Shown: positions 42,390 through 50,346, counted from the first letter of the stretch. The stretch: 64,000 nucleotides of DNA from Olleya sp. Hel_I_94 (GCF_007827365.1 NZ_VISI01000002.1:129001-193000), one strand, 5' to 3'. Notes: generated by a model not told the origin, from the sequence alone. Translations and numbers: made by a program.

Positions 42390-43022
42390 ATGTTAGAAGA
42401 GTTACAACAGCATTACGGATATTTATTTGAAGATGAATTAATTCAAGAAATTAATAATGTTGGTACTTATAAAGATATTCCTGAAGGATTTAAATTAATT
42501 GAAATTGGTGACTATATAAAAACAATGCCACTTTTAGTTAGTGGAGCGATTAAAATTTTAAGAGAAGATGAAGATGGCGATGAGTTAATCCTTTATTTTA
42601 TCGAGCAAGGAGATACGTGTGCAATGACATTATCTTGTTGTTTAGGAAATTCTAAAAGCGAAATCAGAGCCATAGCAGAAACAGATACCAAGTTAATTAT
42701 GATACCTGTTGCTAAAATGGAAGAGTGGTTAGGTAAATATAAGACTTGGCAAAAATTTGTCTTACAAAGTTATCATAATCGTATGTCAGAGTTGCTAGAA
42801 GCTATAGACACTATTGCTTTTTTAAAAATGGACGAGCGTTTATTTAAATACCTAAAAGACAAAGCAATGGTTAATCATAACGAGTTAATCCATGTGACAC
42901 ATCAACAAATTGCTAGAGATTTGCATACGTCGCGTGTAGTAATTTCAAGATTACTAAAAACACTTGAAATTGATGGTAAAATTGAATTGCACAGAAACAA
43001 CATTAAGGTTTTAGATTTATAA
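42390..43022 (+). CDS. Crp/Fnr regulator with Cys77/Cys83/Cys84, putative thiol/sulfide sensor
   Basis: A 210-residue Crp/Fnr protein. The cyclic-nucleotide-binding-like fold (~20-115) carries three cysteines in the loop DTCAMTLSCC (77, 83, 84) instead of FNR's N-terminal cluster. The HTH is VTHQQIARDLHTSRVVISRL (~169-188). Where FNR has Glu in E-T-I-S-R, this protein has Val (V-V-I-S-R), so it should read a half-site other than TGA. The gene heads the sulfur gene set; the first promoter with the GTAAC palindrome lies one base after its stop. I infer that it binds GTAAC-N4-GTTAC and that its thiols sense persulfide, sulfide or NO. No site lies at its own promoter. Confidence 0.85.
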   Translation: MLEELQQHYGYLFEDELIQEINNVGTYKDIPEGFKLIEIGDYIKTMPLLVSGAIKILREDEDGDELILYFIEQGDTCAMTLSCCLGNSKSEIRAIAETDTKLIMIPVAKMEEWLGKYKTWQKFVLQSYHNRMSELLEAIDTIAFLKMDERLFKYLKDKAMVNHNELIHVTHQQIARDLHTSRVVISRLLKTLEIDGKIELHRNNIKVLDL

Positions 43023-43023
43023 G

Positions 43024-43068
43024 CGTAACAACTGTTACAAACCATCTCCTATATAAACTTTAAGTTTG
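43024..43068 (+). promoter_or_regulatory. GTAAC-palindrome promoter of tauE
   Basis: The operator CGTAACAACTGTTACA (43024-43039, centre 43031.5) is followed by the exact -7 box TAAGTTTG at 43061-43068. Centre to first -7 base is 29.5 bp, as at the other promoters of this set. Confidence 0.85.
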
Positions 43069-43085
43069 TATAAGATTATTAAATT

Positions 43086-43880
43086 ATGGATTTTATACAA
43101 GTAATAACATATTTAGCAGCTTTTTTAATTGGAGCAGTATTAGGACTAATTGGAGGAGGTGGATCTATTTTAACTGTTCCATTATTAGTTTATTTTTTGG
43201 CTTATAATCCAGTTATTGCTACAGCATATTCCTTGTTTGTCGTTGGCTCGTCGTCATTAGTTGGTGTTTTTCAAAAACATCGCGAGGGATTAGTAGATTT
43301 TAAAACAGGTTTGGCGTTTTCATTTCCATCATTTATTGCTGTTTATATTTCTAGACGTTTTGTAGTACCAGCAATACCAGAAACTATACTATCTATTGGC
43401 ACATTTAGTTTGACCAAGGATATGGCCATCATGATATTTTTTGCAATAATCATGTTTTTGGCAGCTTTTTCAATGATTAAAACTAAACAAAACACAAAAT
43501 CTACAGCGACCTCACAACCTTATTATAAGACATTTATGCAAGGTGTGATAATTGGTGTTATTACAGGATTAATTGGTGCAGGAGGAGGATTTTTATATGT
43601 TCCAGCACTAGTATTGTGGGCTGGATTAGACATGAAAAAAGCAGTAGGTACATCCCTAATTATAGTCGCAATAAACTCGCTAATAGGTTTTTCTGGAGAT
43701 ATGCAAACCCTAGATATTGATTGGGTATTTCTATTATCATTTACCGCTTTAACAATAATTGGTATTTTAGTAGGAGGCTATTTTTCTAAATATATTTCTA
43801 GTAAAAAACTTAAAAAAAGTTTTGGATGGTTTGTATTGGTAATGTCCATTTATATTATATTAAAAGAGCTAGTTTTTTAA
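43086..43880 (+). CDS. TauE/SafE-family anion (sulfite/thiosulfate) transporter
   Basis: A 264-residue membrane protein of about eight spans with the two inverted TauE halves: LIGAVLGLIGGGGSILTVP near the start and GVITGLIGAGGGFLYVPAL at ~155. The family exports sulfite, sulfoacetate or similar organosulfur anions, or takes up thiosulfate. Between a Crp/Fnr regulator and persulfide dioxygenase-rhodanese genes, export of sulfite made by persulfide oxidation is the likely job. Confidence 0.9.
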   Translation: MDFIQVITYLAAFLIGAVLGLIGGGGSILTVPLLVYFLAYNPVIATAYSLFVVGSSSLVGVFQKHREGLVDFKTGLAFSFPSFIAVYISRRFVVPAIPETILSIGTFSLTKDMAIMIFFAIIMFLAAFSMIKTKQNTKSTATSQPYYKTFMQGVIIGVITGLIGAGGGFLYVPALVLWAGLDMKKAVGTSLIIVAINSLIGFSGDMQTLDIDWVFLLSFTALTIIGILVGGYFSKYISSKKLKKSFGWFVLVMSIYIILKELVF

Positions 43881-43883
43881 TTA

Positions 43884-43928
43884 TGTAACTTAAGTTGCTA
43901 TAAAAATTTAAAAACATTAGTAAATTTG
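43884..43928 (+). promoter_or_regulatory. GTAAC-palindrome promoter of MBL-rhodanese 1
   Basis: TGTAACTTAAGTTGCT (43884-43899; one half-site degenerate) is followed at the 29.5-bp step by the exact -7 box TAAATTTG (43921-43928). The leader to the ATG at 44107 is about 175 nt and contains the repeats described next. Confidence 0.85.
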
Positions 43929-43950
43929 AATAATTAAATAAGATTTTTTA

Positions 43951-44110
43951 GCCTTACGGCGAATTTCGTTTAGTAAAAAAAAATAGAATTGAAAATGAAC
44001 CGAGCCATCAAGGCGAACACATTTTACCAAAATATAAAATAGAATTGAAAATGAACCGAGCCATCAAGGCGAACACATTTTACCAAAATATAAAATAGAA
44101 TTGAAAATGA
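43951..44110 (+). repeat. Structured leader with two and a partial third 56-bp direct repeats
   Basis: A hairpin GCC-TTAC-GGC followed by GAA (43951-43963) opens the leader. Then a 56-bp unit occurs twice without change (43983-44038, 44039-44094), with a third start at 44095 that runs into the gene's own ATG at 44107. Each full unit contains GCC-ATCAA-GGC-GAA and a 15-codon frame MNRAIKANTFYQNIK ending TAG (43995-44042, 44051-44098). A related element lies before the 45750 gene. Confidence 0.85.
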
Positions 44111-45522
44111 AGATAGAGCAGATTTATACAGGTTGCTTAGCACATGCAGCATATTATATAGAAAGTAATGGAGAAGCAGCAATTATCGATCCATTAAGGG
44201 AAGTGCAACCATACATTAAAAGAGCACAAAAAGACAACGCAAAAATAAAGTACATTTTTGAAACGCATTTTCATGCAGATTTTGTGTCTGGACATTTGGA
44301 TTTAAAAGAAAAAACAGGTGCTCAAATCGTATTTGGACCTACTGCTAAACCTTCTTATGATGCATTAATTGCAACAGATGGTCAAGTATTTGAAGTTGGA
44401 GACTACAAGATTAAAGCTATCCACACTCCAGGACATACAATGGAGAGTACAACATACCTTGTTATTGATCAAAATGGTAAAGAACATGGTATAGTTACAG
44501 GAGATACGCTTTTTATAGGCGATGTTGGTCGTCCTGATTTGGCACAAAAAATAGCTTCGGATTTAACACAAGAAAAACTGGCAGGTTATTTATTCGATTC
44601 ACTTCGTAATAAGATAATGCCATTAAGTGACGACTTAATAGTGTATCCTAATCATGGTGCAGGTTCTGCTTGTGGAAAAAACATGAGTAAAGAAACTACA
44701 GATACTTTAGGAAATCAGAAAAAAGTCAATTACGCTTTACGTGCAGACATGACTAAAGACGAATTTATTGCTGAATTATTAGAGGGTTTATCAGAGCCAC
44801 CAGCGTACTTTCCTCAAAACGTTATGATGAATATTAAAGGTTATGAAAGCTTTGATAAAGTAATGACTAAATCTCAAAAACCATTAACACCAAAGGCTTT
44901 TGAAGCAGCAGCTAACGAGACTGAAGCTATTGTTTTAGACGTACGTAATCAATCAGAATTTGTAAAAGGACATATTCCACGTTCTATATTTATTGGTATT
45001 GATGGTGGATTTGCTCCTTGGGTTGGTGCATTAATTGCAGATGTTAGTCAACCAATTTTATTGGTCATTCCAGAAGGAAGAGAAGAAGAGGTAATCACAC
45101 GTTTGTCACGTGTTGGATTTGATAATGTAATTGGGTATTTAGACGGTAGTTTTGAGGCTTGGAAAAGCGCAGGAATGGACTACGACACCTTAACATCAAT
45201 CTCTGCAGAAGAGTTTGCAAAACGATACGAAGACAATAAAGACGTGATTTTTGATGTTAGAAAAGATGGTGAATTTACTGCCGAACATGTCGATGGAGCT
45301 AAACATACTGCGTTAGATAATATTAATAGTCATTTAAGCGAGTTTCCAGAAGATAAACCGTTTTATATTCATTGTGCTGGTGGTTACAGATCTGTAATTG
45401 CAGCATCAATATTAAAAAGCAGAGGTATCCACAATTTAATAGATGTAGCAGGTGGTTATGGTGCCATTAAAAAAACAGATATACCAAGAACAGATTTTGT
45501 TTGTCCTACAACATTAAAATAA
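44107..45522 (+). CDS. Metallo-beta-lactamase/rhodanese fusion, persulfide dioxygenase-like (copy 1)
   Basis: The frame opens with TTG at 44101, but ATG 44107 (MKIEQIYTG) is the natural start; 471 residues. The ETHE1-like MBL domain (~1-245) has ETHFHADFVSGH (His54, His56, Asp58), HTPGHTMEST, GDTLFIGDVGRPDL and YPNHGAGSACGK, which bind a single iron in persulfide dioxygenases. Rhodanese domain 1 (~265-365) lacks the active Cys (LLVIPEGREEE where HCxxGxR is expected). Domain 2 (~372-471) has the active IHCAGGYRS. It should oxidise glutathione- or other low-molecular-weight persulfide to sulfite and move sulfane sulfur. A paralogue is at 51773. Confidence 0.93.
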   Translation: MKIEQIYTGCLAHAAYYIESNGEAAIIDPLREVQPYIKRAQKDNAKIKYIFETHFHADFVSGHLDLKEKTGAQIVFGPTAKPSYDALIATDGQVFEVGDYKIKAIHTPGHTMESTTYLVIDQNGKEHGIVTGDTLFIGDVGRPDLAQKIASDLTQEKLAGYLFDSLRNKIMPLSDDLIVYPNHGAGSACGKNMSKETTDTLGNQKKVNYALRADMTKDEFIAELLEGLSEPPAYFPQNVMMNIKGYESFDKVMTKSQKPLTPKAFEAAANETEAIVLDVRNQSEFVKGHIPRSIFIGIDGGFAPWVGALIADVSQPILLVIPEGREEEVITRLSRVGFDNVIGYLDGSFEAWKSAGMDYDTLTSISAEEFAKRYEDNKDVIFDVRKDGEFTAEHVDGAKHTALDNINSHLSEFPEDKPFYIHCAGGYRSVIAASILKSRGIHNLIDVAGGYGAIKKTDIPRTDFVCPTTLK

Positions 45523-45544
45523 TATTATAATTAATTTTATTGGT

Positions 45545-45583
45545 AAAAGCGCGTATTGCATTATTGTAATACGCGCTTTTTTT
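45545..45583 (+). terminator. Rho-independent terminator
   Basis: A 13-bp stem (AAAAGCGCGTATT / AATACGCGCTTTT) with a 10-nt loop continues into further T. It ends the MBL-rhodanese transcript; the next operator starts two bases later. Confidence 0.9.
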
Positions 45584-45584
45584 G

Positions 45585-45629
45585 TGTAACATTAGTTACC
45601 GTTTAGGTATATATATTGTGGTAACTTTA
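45585..45629 (+). promoter_or_regulatory. GTAAC-palindrome promoter of the HMA-cytochrome-trx-TPMT operon
   Basis: TGTAACATTAGTTACC (45585-45600) is followed at the 29.5-bp step by TAACTTTA (45622-45629), a one-mismatch -7 box. Confidence 0.85.
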
Positions 45630-45648
45630 TCTATTAATATAAAAGTTT

Positions 45649-45739
45649 GCCTTACGGCGAAATAGTTTTACAAAACCTCAAACTTATATTAAAAATGAAC
45701 CCAGCATTTTAGCGAACATATTTTACCAAAATTTAAAAC
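45649..45739 (+). repeat. Structured leader related to that of MBL-rhodanese 1
   Basis: GCCTTACGGCGAA (45649-45661) is identical to the hairpin at 43951. An element at 45695-45736 is a diverged copy of the 56-bp unit: it keeps ATGAACC, GCGAACA and ATTTTACCAAAAT. Its small frame is cut to five codons (MNPAF, 45695-45712). The ATG of the gene is at 45750. Confidence 0.75.
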
Positions 45740-45749
45740 AATATTATAA

Positions 45750-46019
45750 ATGAACACTTCAATAACAGTACAAAATTTAAAATGTGGTGGTTGTGCAAAC
45801 ACCATAACTACAAAATTAGCAGAACTAGAAAATATCTCAGAGATTTCAATAGATGTTGACAATAGTGTAGTAGCATTTAGTCATAATAATCAAGCGGAAG
45901 CTATAGCAGTAAAAGAACGCCTTAAAACATTAGGTTATCCATCAGTAGATGATGATAATAACTTGGTGTCCAAAGCTAAATCTTTTGTAAGTTGTGCTAC
46001 TGGCAAGCTTTCACAATAA
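45750..46019 (+). CDS. HMA-domain copper-chaperone-like protein
   Basis: An 89-residue soluble protein with the heavy-metal-associated fold. The metal loop LKCGGCANTI has both cysteines (13 and 16), in CxxC form without the usual Met before it. The tail has one more Cys (SFVSCATGKL). Proteins of this kind carry Cu(I) or other soft metals and, in sulfur gene clusters, may act as sulfur- or thiol-related carriers. First gene of a four-gene operon; the dihaem lipoprotein follows 11 bp later. Confidence 0.85.
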   Translation: MNTSITVQNLKCGGCANTITTKLAELENISEISIDVDNSVVAFSHNNQAEAIAVKERLKTLGYPSVDDDNNLVSKAKSFVSCATGKLSQ

Positions 46020-46030
46020 AAAAATAGATT

Positions 46031-47029
46031 ATGAAAAAATCCTATCTACTTATTGCTTTAAGCTTGCTTATATTGAGCTGTAATAATACCAACAATAAAA
46101 AGCTTTCTGCTTTTGATTTACAAATGGAAGCCAATAAGCATCCAGGAAAAAAGTTAATGGAAATTAACTGCTATACGTGTCATAGTCCATCTGCAAGTCA
46201 GTCGGATAGGATTGGACCACCAATGGTTGCTATTAAAAGGCATTACATTGATGAAAACACTACAAAAGCACAATTTGTAGAAAATATGCAAGCATGGATT
46301 AAAAATCCAAATGCACAAGATGCAAAAATGTTTGGAGCAGTAAAACGTTTTGGTGTTATGCCAAAACAATCATTTCCAGAAGAGACAATTGCTAAAATAG
46401 CAGATTATATGTTTGATTATAATATTGATCAACCTGACTGGTTTGAAAAGCATTATAATGAAGAAAAAGGACATGGTAAAGGGTTTGGAAAAAGCCAACA
46501 AGAAGAGACTAAGCAACAACAAACAGAAATAAACTATCATGATTTACCTTATGCGGAACGTGGCCTAAAGTATGCATTAGCAACAAAAGCGGTATTAGGA
46601 AAAAATCTAATGGGTTCTATCCAAAAAAAAGGAACTTTGGGTGCTTTAGCGTTTTGTAATGAAAAGGCCTATCCGTTAACAGATAGTATGTCAGTGGTAC
46701 ATAATGCATCTATTAAAAGGGTATCTGATAAACCAAGAAATCAAAATAATTTAGCAAATAATAAAGAATTGACGTATATTAATTCTTTTAAAAACGATAT
46801 TAAAAATAATAAAGAACCTCAACCAATAGTTGATTTATTAGACGATAAAGTACAAGTATATTATCCAATTACAACCAATGCAATGTGCTTGCAATGTCAT
46901 GGTAAACCTAATCAGGATATTGAAAAACCTACGTTAACTAGGCTTGCTAAACTATATCCTGAAGATAAAGCTACAGGTTACAATATAAATCAAGTTAGAG
47001 GTATTTGGACTGTTGTTTTTGATAATTAA
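46031..47029 (+). CDS. Dihaem c-type cytochrome lipoprotein, DUF3365-like
   Basis: A 332-residue lipoprotein (SLLILSC, Cys17). Residues ~38-125 form a cytochrome c domain with haem site CYTCH (Cys47, Cys50, His51) and GVMP as Met-ligand region. Residues ~165-330 are a Tll0287/DUF3365-type domain: AYPLTDSM, IKRVSDKPRNQNN, and a second haem site CLQCHG near the end. Such domains often serve redox sensing. Placed with thioredoxin and a thiol methyltransferase under the sulfur operator, it could move electrons in periplasmic sulfur or thiol chemistry. The exact partner is not known. Confidence 0.85.
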   Translation: MKKSYLLIALSLLILSCNNTNNKKLSAFDLQMEANKHPGKKLMEINCYTCHSPSASQSDRIGPPMVAIKRHYIDENTTKAQFVENMQAWIKNPNAQDAKMFGAVKRFGVMPKQSFPEETIAKIADYMFDYNIDQPDWFEKHYNEEKGHGKGFGKSQQEETKQQQTEINYHDLPYAERGLKYALATKAVLGKNLMGSIQKKGTLGALAFCNEKAYPLTDSMSVVHNASIKRVSDKPRNQNNLANNKELTYINSFKNDIKNNKEPQPIVDLLDDKVQVYYPITTNAMCLQCHGKPNQDIEKPTLTRLAKLYPEDKATGYNINQVRGIWTVVFDN

Positions 47030-47040
47030 ATAAAAATAAA

Positions 47041-47337
47041 ATGAGTAAATTTTCAGAAATAATTAATCAAGATTCACCTGTTTTGGTGGATTTTTATGCA
47101 GAGTGGTGTGGACCTTGTAAAACTATGAGTCCTATTTTAAAAGACGTAAAAGATAATTTAAAAGACCGTGTGTCTATTATTAAAATTGACGTAGATAAAA
47201 ATCAAGAACTAGCATCTAAATATCAAGTTAGAGGTGTGCCAACGTTATTGTTATTCAAAAAAGGTAAACAAGTTTGGAGACAATCAGGAGTGCTTCAAAA
47301 AAACGAATTAATTGATGTTATTACTGCAACGTACTAA
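47041..47337 (+). CDS. Thioredoxin
   Basis: A 98-residue thioredoxin with active site WCGPC (residues 22-26), VRGVPTLLLF (cis-Pro) and no signal peptide, so cytosolic. It reduces protein disulfides and, in sulfide-defence clusters, releases H2S from protein persulfides. Its stop overlaps the next ATG (TAATG). The chromosome probably has another main trx gene, so this one is likely specialised. Confidence 0.93.
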   Translation: MSKFSEIINQDSPVLVDFYAEWCGPCKTMSPILKDVKDNLKDRVSIIKIDVDKNQELASKYQVRGVPTLLLFKKGKQVWRQSGVLQKNELIDVITATY

Positions 47338-47918
47338 TGGACTTAAGCGCAAATTTTTGGGATAATAGATACCAATCTAATGATATTGGTTGGGATTTAG
47401 GTACTATTTCTCCACCATTAAAAGCTTATTTTGATCAGTTAACCAATTTGGATTTAAAAATTTTAATTCCTGGTGGTGGTAATAGTTATGAGGCAGAATA
47501 CCTTTTTGATAAAGGTTTTAAAAATGTATATGTAGTCGATTTATCTCAAACCGCTTTAGATAATTTAAAAAATAGAGTGCCCGATTTTCCGTCATCAAAT
47601 TTAATTTTAAATAATTTTTTTGATTTAGATCAGACGTTTGATCTAATTATAGAGCAAACTTTTTTTTGCGCAATTAATCCTAGTTTGAGAGCTGATTATG
47701 CTAAAAAAGTTTCAGAGATTTTAAATGTAGATGGTAAAGTTGCAGGGCTATTATTTGATGCAGTTTTAAATACAACACATCCTCCTTTTGGAGGCAGTAA
47801 GACAGAGTATTTAGGCTATTTTACACCCTATTTTGATATTAAGATAATGGATGCTTCGTATAACTCCATAAAGCCAAGAGCCGGAAGAGAATTGTTTTTT
47901 ATTATCCAAAAAATATAA
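47337..47918 (+). CDS. TPMT-family SAM-dependent thiol methyltransferase
   Basis: A 193-residue methyltransferase. FWDNRYQSNDIGWDLGTISP is the TPMT-family entry motif; the SAM site is ILIPGGGNSYEAEYL, then VYVVDLS. Members methylate thiols, H2S, methanethiol, selenium or thiopurines (TPMT, TmtA, MddA). With a sulfide-related operator, methylation of H2S or methanethiol as detoxification is the best guess. Last gene of the operon, translationally coupled to thioredoxin. Confidence 0.88.
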   Translation: MDLSANFWDNRYQSNDIGWDLGTISPPLKAYFDQLTNLDLKILIPGGGNSYEAEYLFDKGFKNVYVVDLSQTALDNLKNRVPDFPSSNLILNNFFDLDQTFDLIIEQTFFCAINPSLRADYAKKVSEILNVDGKVAGLLFDAVLNTTHPPFGGSKTEYLGYFTPYFDIKIMDASYNSIKPRAGRELFFIIQKI

Positions 47919-47941
47919 AAATTAGAAAGCTTATTTAAAAC

Positions 47942-47984
47942 TGATAATTGTCATATTAAATATTAACCAACAACAGTAAATTTG
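47942..47984 (+). promoter_or_regulatory. FNR-activated promoter of the 49-residue membrane protein
   Basis: The operator TGATAATTGTCA (47942-47953) is followed at the 35-base step by the exact -7 box TAAATTTG (47977-47984). The ATG lies 33 bp downstream. Confidence 0.8.
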
Positions 47985-48016
47985 TGTTTTACGATAAACA
48001 CTAAAATTTTAAAATT

Positions 48017-48166
48017 ATGATTTCTCAAAACATCGCATTATATAGTTGGAGTAACGGAGTAGTAATGATTGCTATTTTTGCAGTAATTTGTTTACTGCTT
48101 ATTGGTTTTTTAGTAAAATCAATGTCTAGTAGTGACAGAAAAGATGACGAAGCAAAAGAAAGATAA
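48017..48166 (+). CDS. 49-residue single-span membrane protein under FNR-type control
   Basis: A 49-codon frame begins MISQNIALYSWSNGVVMIAI. One membrane span (residues ~15-33) is followed by a short charged cytosolic tail (SSSDRKDDEAKER). It has its own FNR-type promoter and its own terminator, so it is a free-standing gene. Size and topology recall small oxidase-associated subunits (CcoQ or CydX type), but no family motif is recognised. Confidence 0.7.
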   Translation: MISQNIALYSWSNGVVMIAIFAVICLLLIGFLVKSMSSSDRKDDEAKER

Positions 48167-48185
48167 GGTCTAGTTATATTTAAAT

Positions 48186-48225
48186 AAAAAGAAGGAGCAC
48201 ATATTAAATGGGCTCCTTCTTTTTT
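48186..48225. terminator. Bidirectional Rho-independent terminator
   Basis: A 13-bp stem (AAAAAGAAGGAGC / GCTCCTTCTTTTT) with a 13-nt loop has A and T runs on both sides. It separates the 49-residue gene from the convergent receptor gene. Confidence 0.9.
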
Positions 48226-48243
48226 ATCTACACTTTTTTAGTT

Positions 48244-50346
48244 TTAAAACTTATACTGTAAAAATACTGAAAAGTTACGTCCAGATTCTGTAATAGGTGT
48301 ACGTCCAAAATCTTCTTGATTAGTAAAAGAGAAGTTTAAATGGTTATTATAAGCTTCATCTAAAGCATTAATTACAGCAACACCTAAAGTAATATTCTTA
48401 ACGGGTTTAACGCCAAAACGGATGTCTAAAGTTTGATAACCATCCGTTTCGGTTTCTCCAAAACTTCTAGAAATATTATCCTGTTTAGATACGATGTTAT
48501 ATTGTGCATTTCCCCAAAATTTTTCTTTCTGAAATCCTAAAACTAATTTGGTATTAAAAGGAGGCGTTAAAGGCAATGACTCTGCTAAATCTTTGTTTTT
48601 AGCATAGACATAAGCAAATTCAGTTTTGAAGTAATAATAGTCTAAAAAATCGATTTCAGCCATAGCTTCAAACCCCGTTTTATAAGCTTCATTTATATTT
48701 TGAAATACTTTTACATTAGTTGGGTCCGAAGTAGGATTAAACTTTCTTGTTAATGTTGGATCTATAACACCAACAATATAGTTTTCAAAAAACGAATAAT
48801 AAAAAGATGTTTCGTATTTAAAGCTATTAAATCCATTTTTTAATGGTTTTTTTCCTTTAAATCCAATTTCAAATTGATTATTTACTTCAGATTTTAAATT
48901 AGGATTTCCTACATATTCATAAGGGTCTTGACCAACAGTAAAATGGTTAATAAAACGCTCAATCATATTAGCAGATCGCACACCACGTCCATAAGCAGCT
49001 TCCAGTGTAAAATTATTGGTTACTCTTTTTTTAATTGAAATGGTTCCGCTAACATTGTGTTCCGTTCGTCTTTTTAAGTCGTATAAAGCTTCAAAATCGG
49101 CTTCTGGATCTTGTATGTCTGAAGTTACATTGTCATAACGTAAACCTGCTGTAATAATGGTTTTAGGATTAATAGAATACTTAGCTTCTGTAAAAACACC
49201 CAAATCTGTAATGTATGAATCTTGCCAAACCTTATCGTTAAACGTTATTGGAGTAGCTAACATATTCCCATTCATAATTTTAATAATTCTAGTTCTGCCA
49301 CCATCTCTAGCAACATGCATAGCATCTAAACCAGAAAATATATTTAGTTTTTCAAGCGGTTTCCAATTTAATTCTAATTTACCACCAATAGTTGTTGCAT
49401 CTACCGCAGACGACGCTTCCATCATCATAAACGACGGTCTGTTATTGTTTGTCATTAAGTGATCAACATAGCTATAATATCCTTTTGCAGTCAAAGATTT
49501 AAGGACGTTACCAATGTTATCCAATTTATAGTCTAAAGATAAAATACTGCTGTTATCAAATTCAGTATCCATTGGTAAAGCTGTATGTAGGACATCACGA
49601 CCAAAAGATTGTCTCCAATGTGCTTGTAAACGTTGGTCTTCAGTAAAATTATACCCTAATTTGATGCCGTAATCGGTACTTCTAAAGGACGAAGGGATTT
49701 CTGTTCCATTACCGTCTTCATAATTTCCAAAATCTCTGTAACCAGCATTAGCTACAATATCATATTTTTCTTGAATGTATTGTAATTGCGCTAAATTGAC
49801 TAATGACCTTCCGTTGCTTTCATAACCACCAGATACTTTTCCGTGTATGCCATAATCTTCATAATCTGGTTTTTGTGTTACTAGATTAACAACACCTCCA
49901 AATGTCGCACCATAACGCACAGTATAAGGTCCTTTTATAATTTCAATTTTAGAAATTTCTTCAGGAATAATATGTGTTGTAATGGGATCCATTCTATTTG
50001 GACAGGCATGCATCGCTTTGGTGCCACCATCATATTGGATGTTTAATTGCTCATATTGAGATGCTCTAAAAGATGGGTCTATAGCATAGTTCCCTCTTTT
50101 AATTACCGAAAACCCATTGATGTTGTTAAACAAATCAGCAACGTTTTTAGGTTGTACAATGTCTTTTTCATAATTATTAGAAACAATTGTTAATACAGGA
50201 TCTGTGTTTAATTTTCCAGTAACAATAACTTCGTCTAATTTGTGTACTTTTTGATTTGTAGTGTCTTTTTTAGTTTCGTTTTGATCTTGACTAAAAGACA
50301 TAGCTGTAATTAGCATGCATAAAAGCACGCTATATATTTTTTTCAT
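48244..50346 (-). CDS. OprC/NosA-like TonB-dependent copper receptor
   Basis: A 700-residue outer-membrane receptor with a signal peptide (ending SFSQ, ~20), a TonB-box-like KLDEVIVTG, a plug domain and a barrel ending in FLQYKF. The plug contains MHACPNRMDP (Met112, Cys115, Met119), the C-x3-M motif that binds copper in OprC of Pseudomonas; a Met-rich loop (NNNRPSFMMME) follows in the barrel. No carboxypeptidase-like SusC domain is present. I infer uptake of copper across the outer membrane. It lies 65 bp after the small Cys protein on the same strand, presumably in one operon under the GTAAC operator at 50795-50839. Confidence 0.85.
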   Translation of the reverse strand: MKKIYSVLLCMLITAMSFSQDQNETKKDTTNQKVHKLDEVIVTGKLNTDPVLTIVSNNYEKDIVQPKNVADLFNNINGFSVIKRGNYAIDPSFRASQYEQLNIQYDGGTKAMHACPNRMDPITTHIIPEEISKIEIIKGPYTVRYGATFGGVVNLVTQKPDYEDYGIHGKVSGGYESNGRSLVNLAQLQYIQEKYDIVANAGYRDFGNYEDGNGTEIPSSFRSTDYGIKLGYNFTEDQRLQAHWRQSFGRDVLHTALPMDTEFDNSSILSLDYKLDNIGNVLKSLTAKGYYSYVDHLMTNNNRPSFMMMEASSAVDATTIGGKLELNWKPLEKLNIFSGLDAMHVARDGGRTRIIKIMNGNMLATPITFNDKVWQDSYITDLGVFTEAKYSINPKTIITAGLRYDNVTSDIQDPEADFEALYDLKRRTEHNVSGTISIKKRVTNNFTLEAAYGRGVRSANMIERFINHFTVGQDPYEYVGNPNLKSEVNNQFEIGFKGKKPLKNGFNSFKYETSFYYSFFENYIVGVIDPTLTRKFNPTSDPTNVKVFQNINEAYKTGFEAMAEIDFLDYYYFKTEFAYVYAKNKDLAESLPLTPPFNTKLVLGFQKEKFWGNAQYNIVSKQDNISRSFGETETDGYQTLDIRFGVKPVKNITLGVAVINALDEAYNNHLNFSFTNQEDFGRTPITESGRNFSVFLQYKF

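Noticed and set aside
43995..44098. The 15-codon frames MNRAIKANTFYQNIK as protein-coding genes
   Set aside because: They lie in a leader, are very short, and the related frame before 45750 is only five codons long. Reported as upstream frames within a repeat, not as genes.
43983..44110. Tandem 56-bp repeats considered as a CRISPR array
   Set aside because: The units are directly adjacent without unique spacers, only two full copies exist, and no cas gene is nearby. They form a gene leader.
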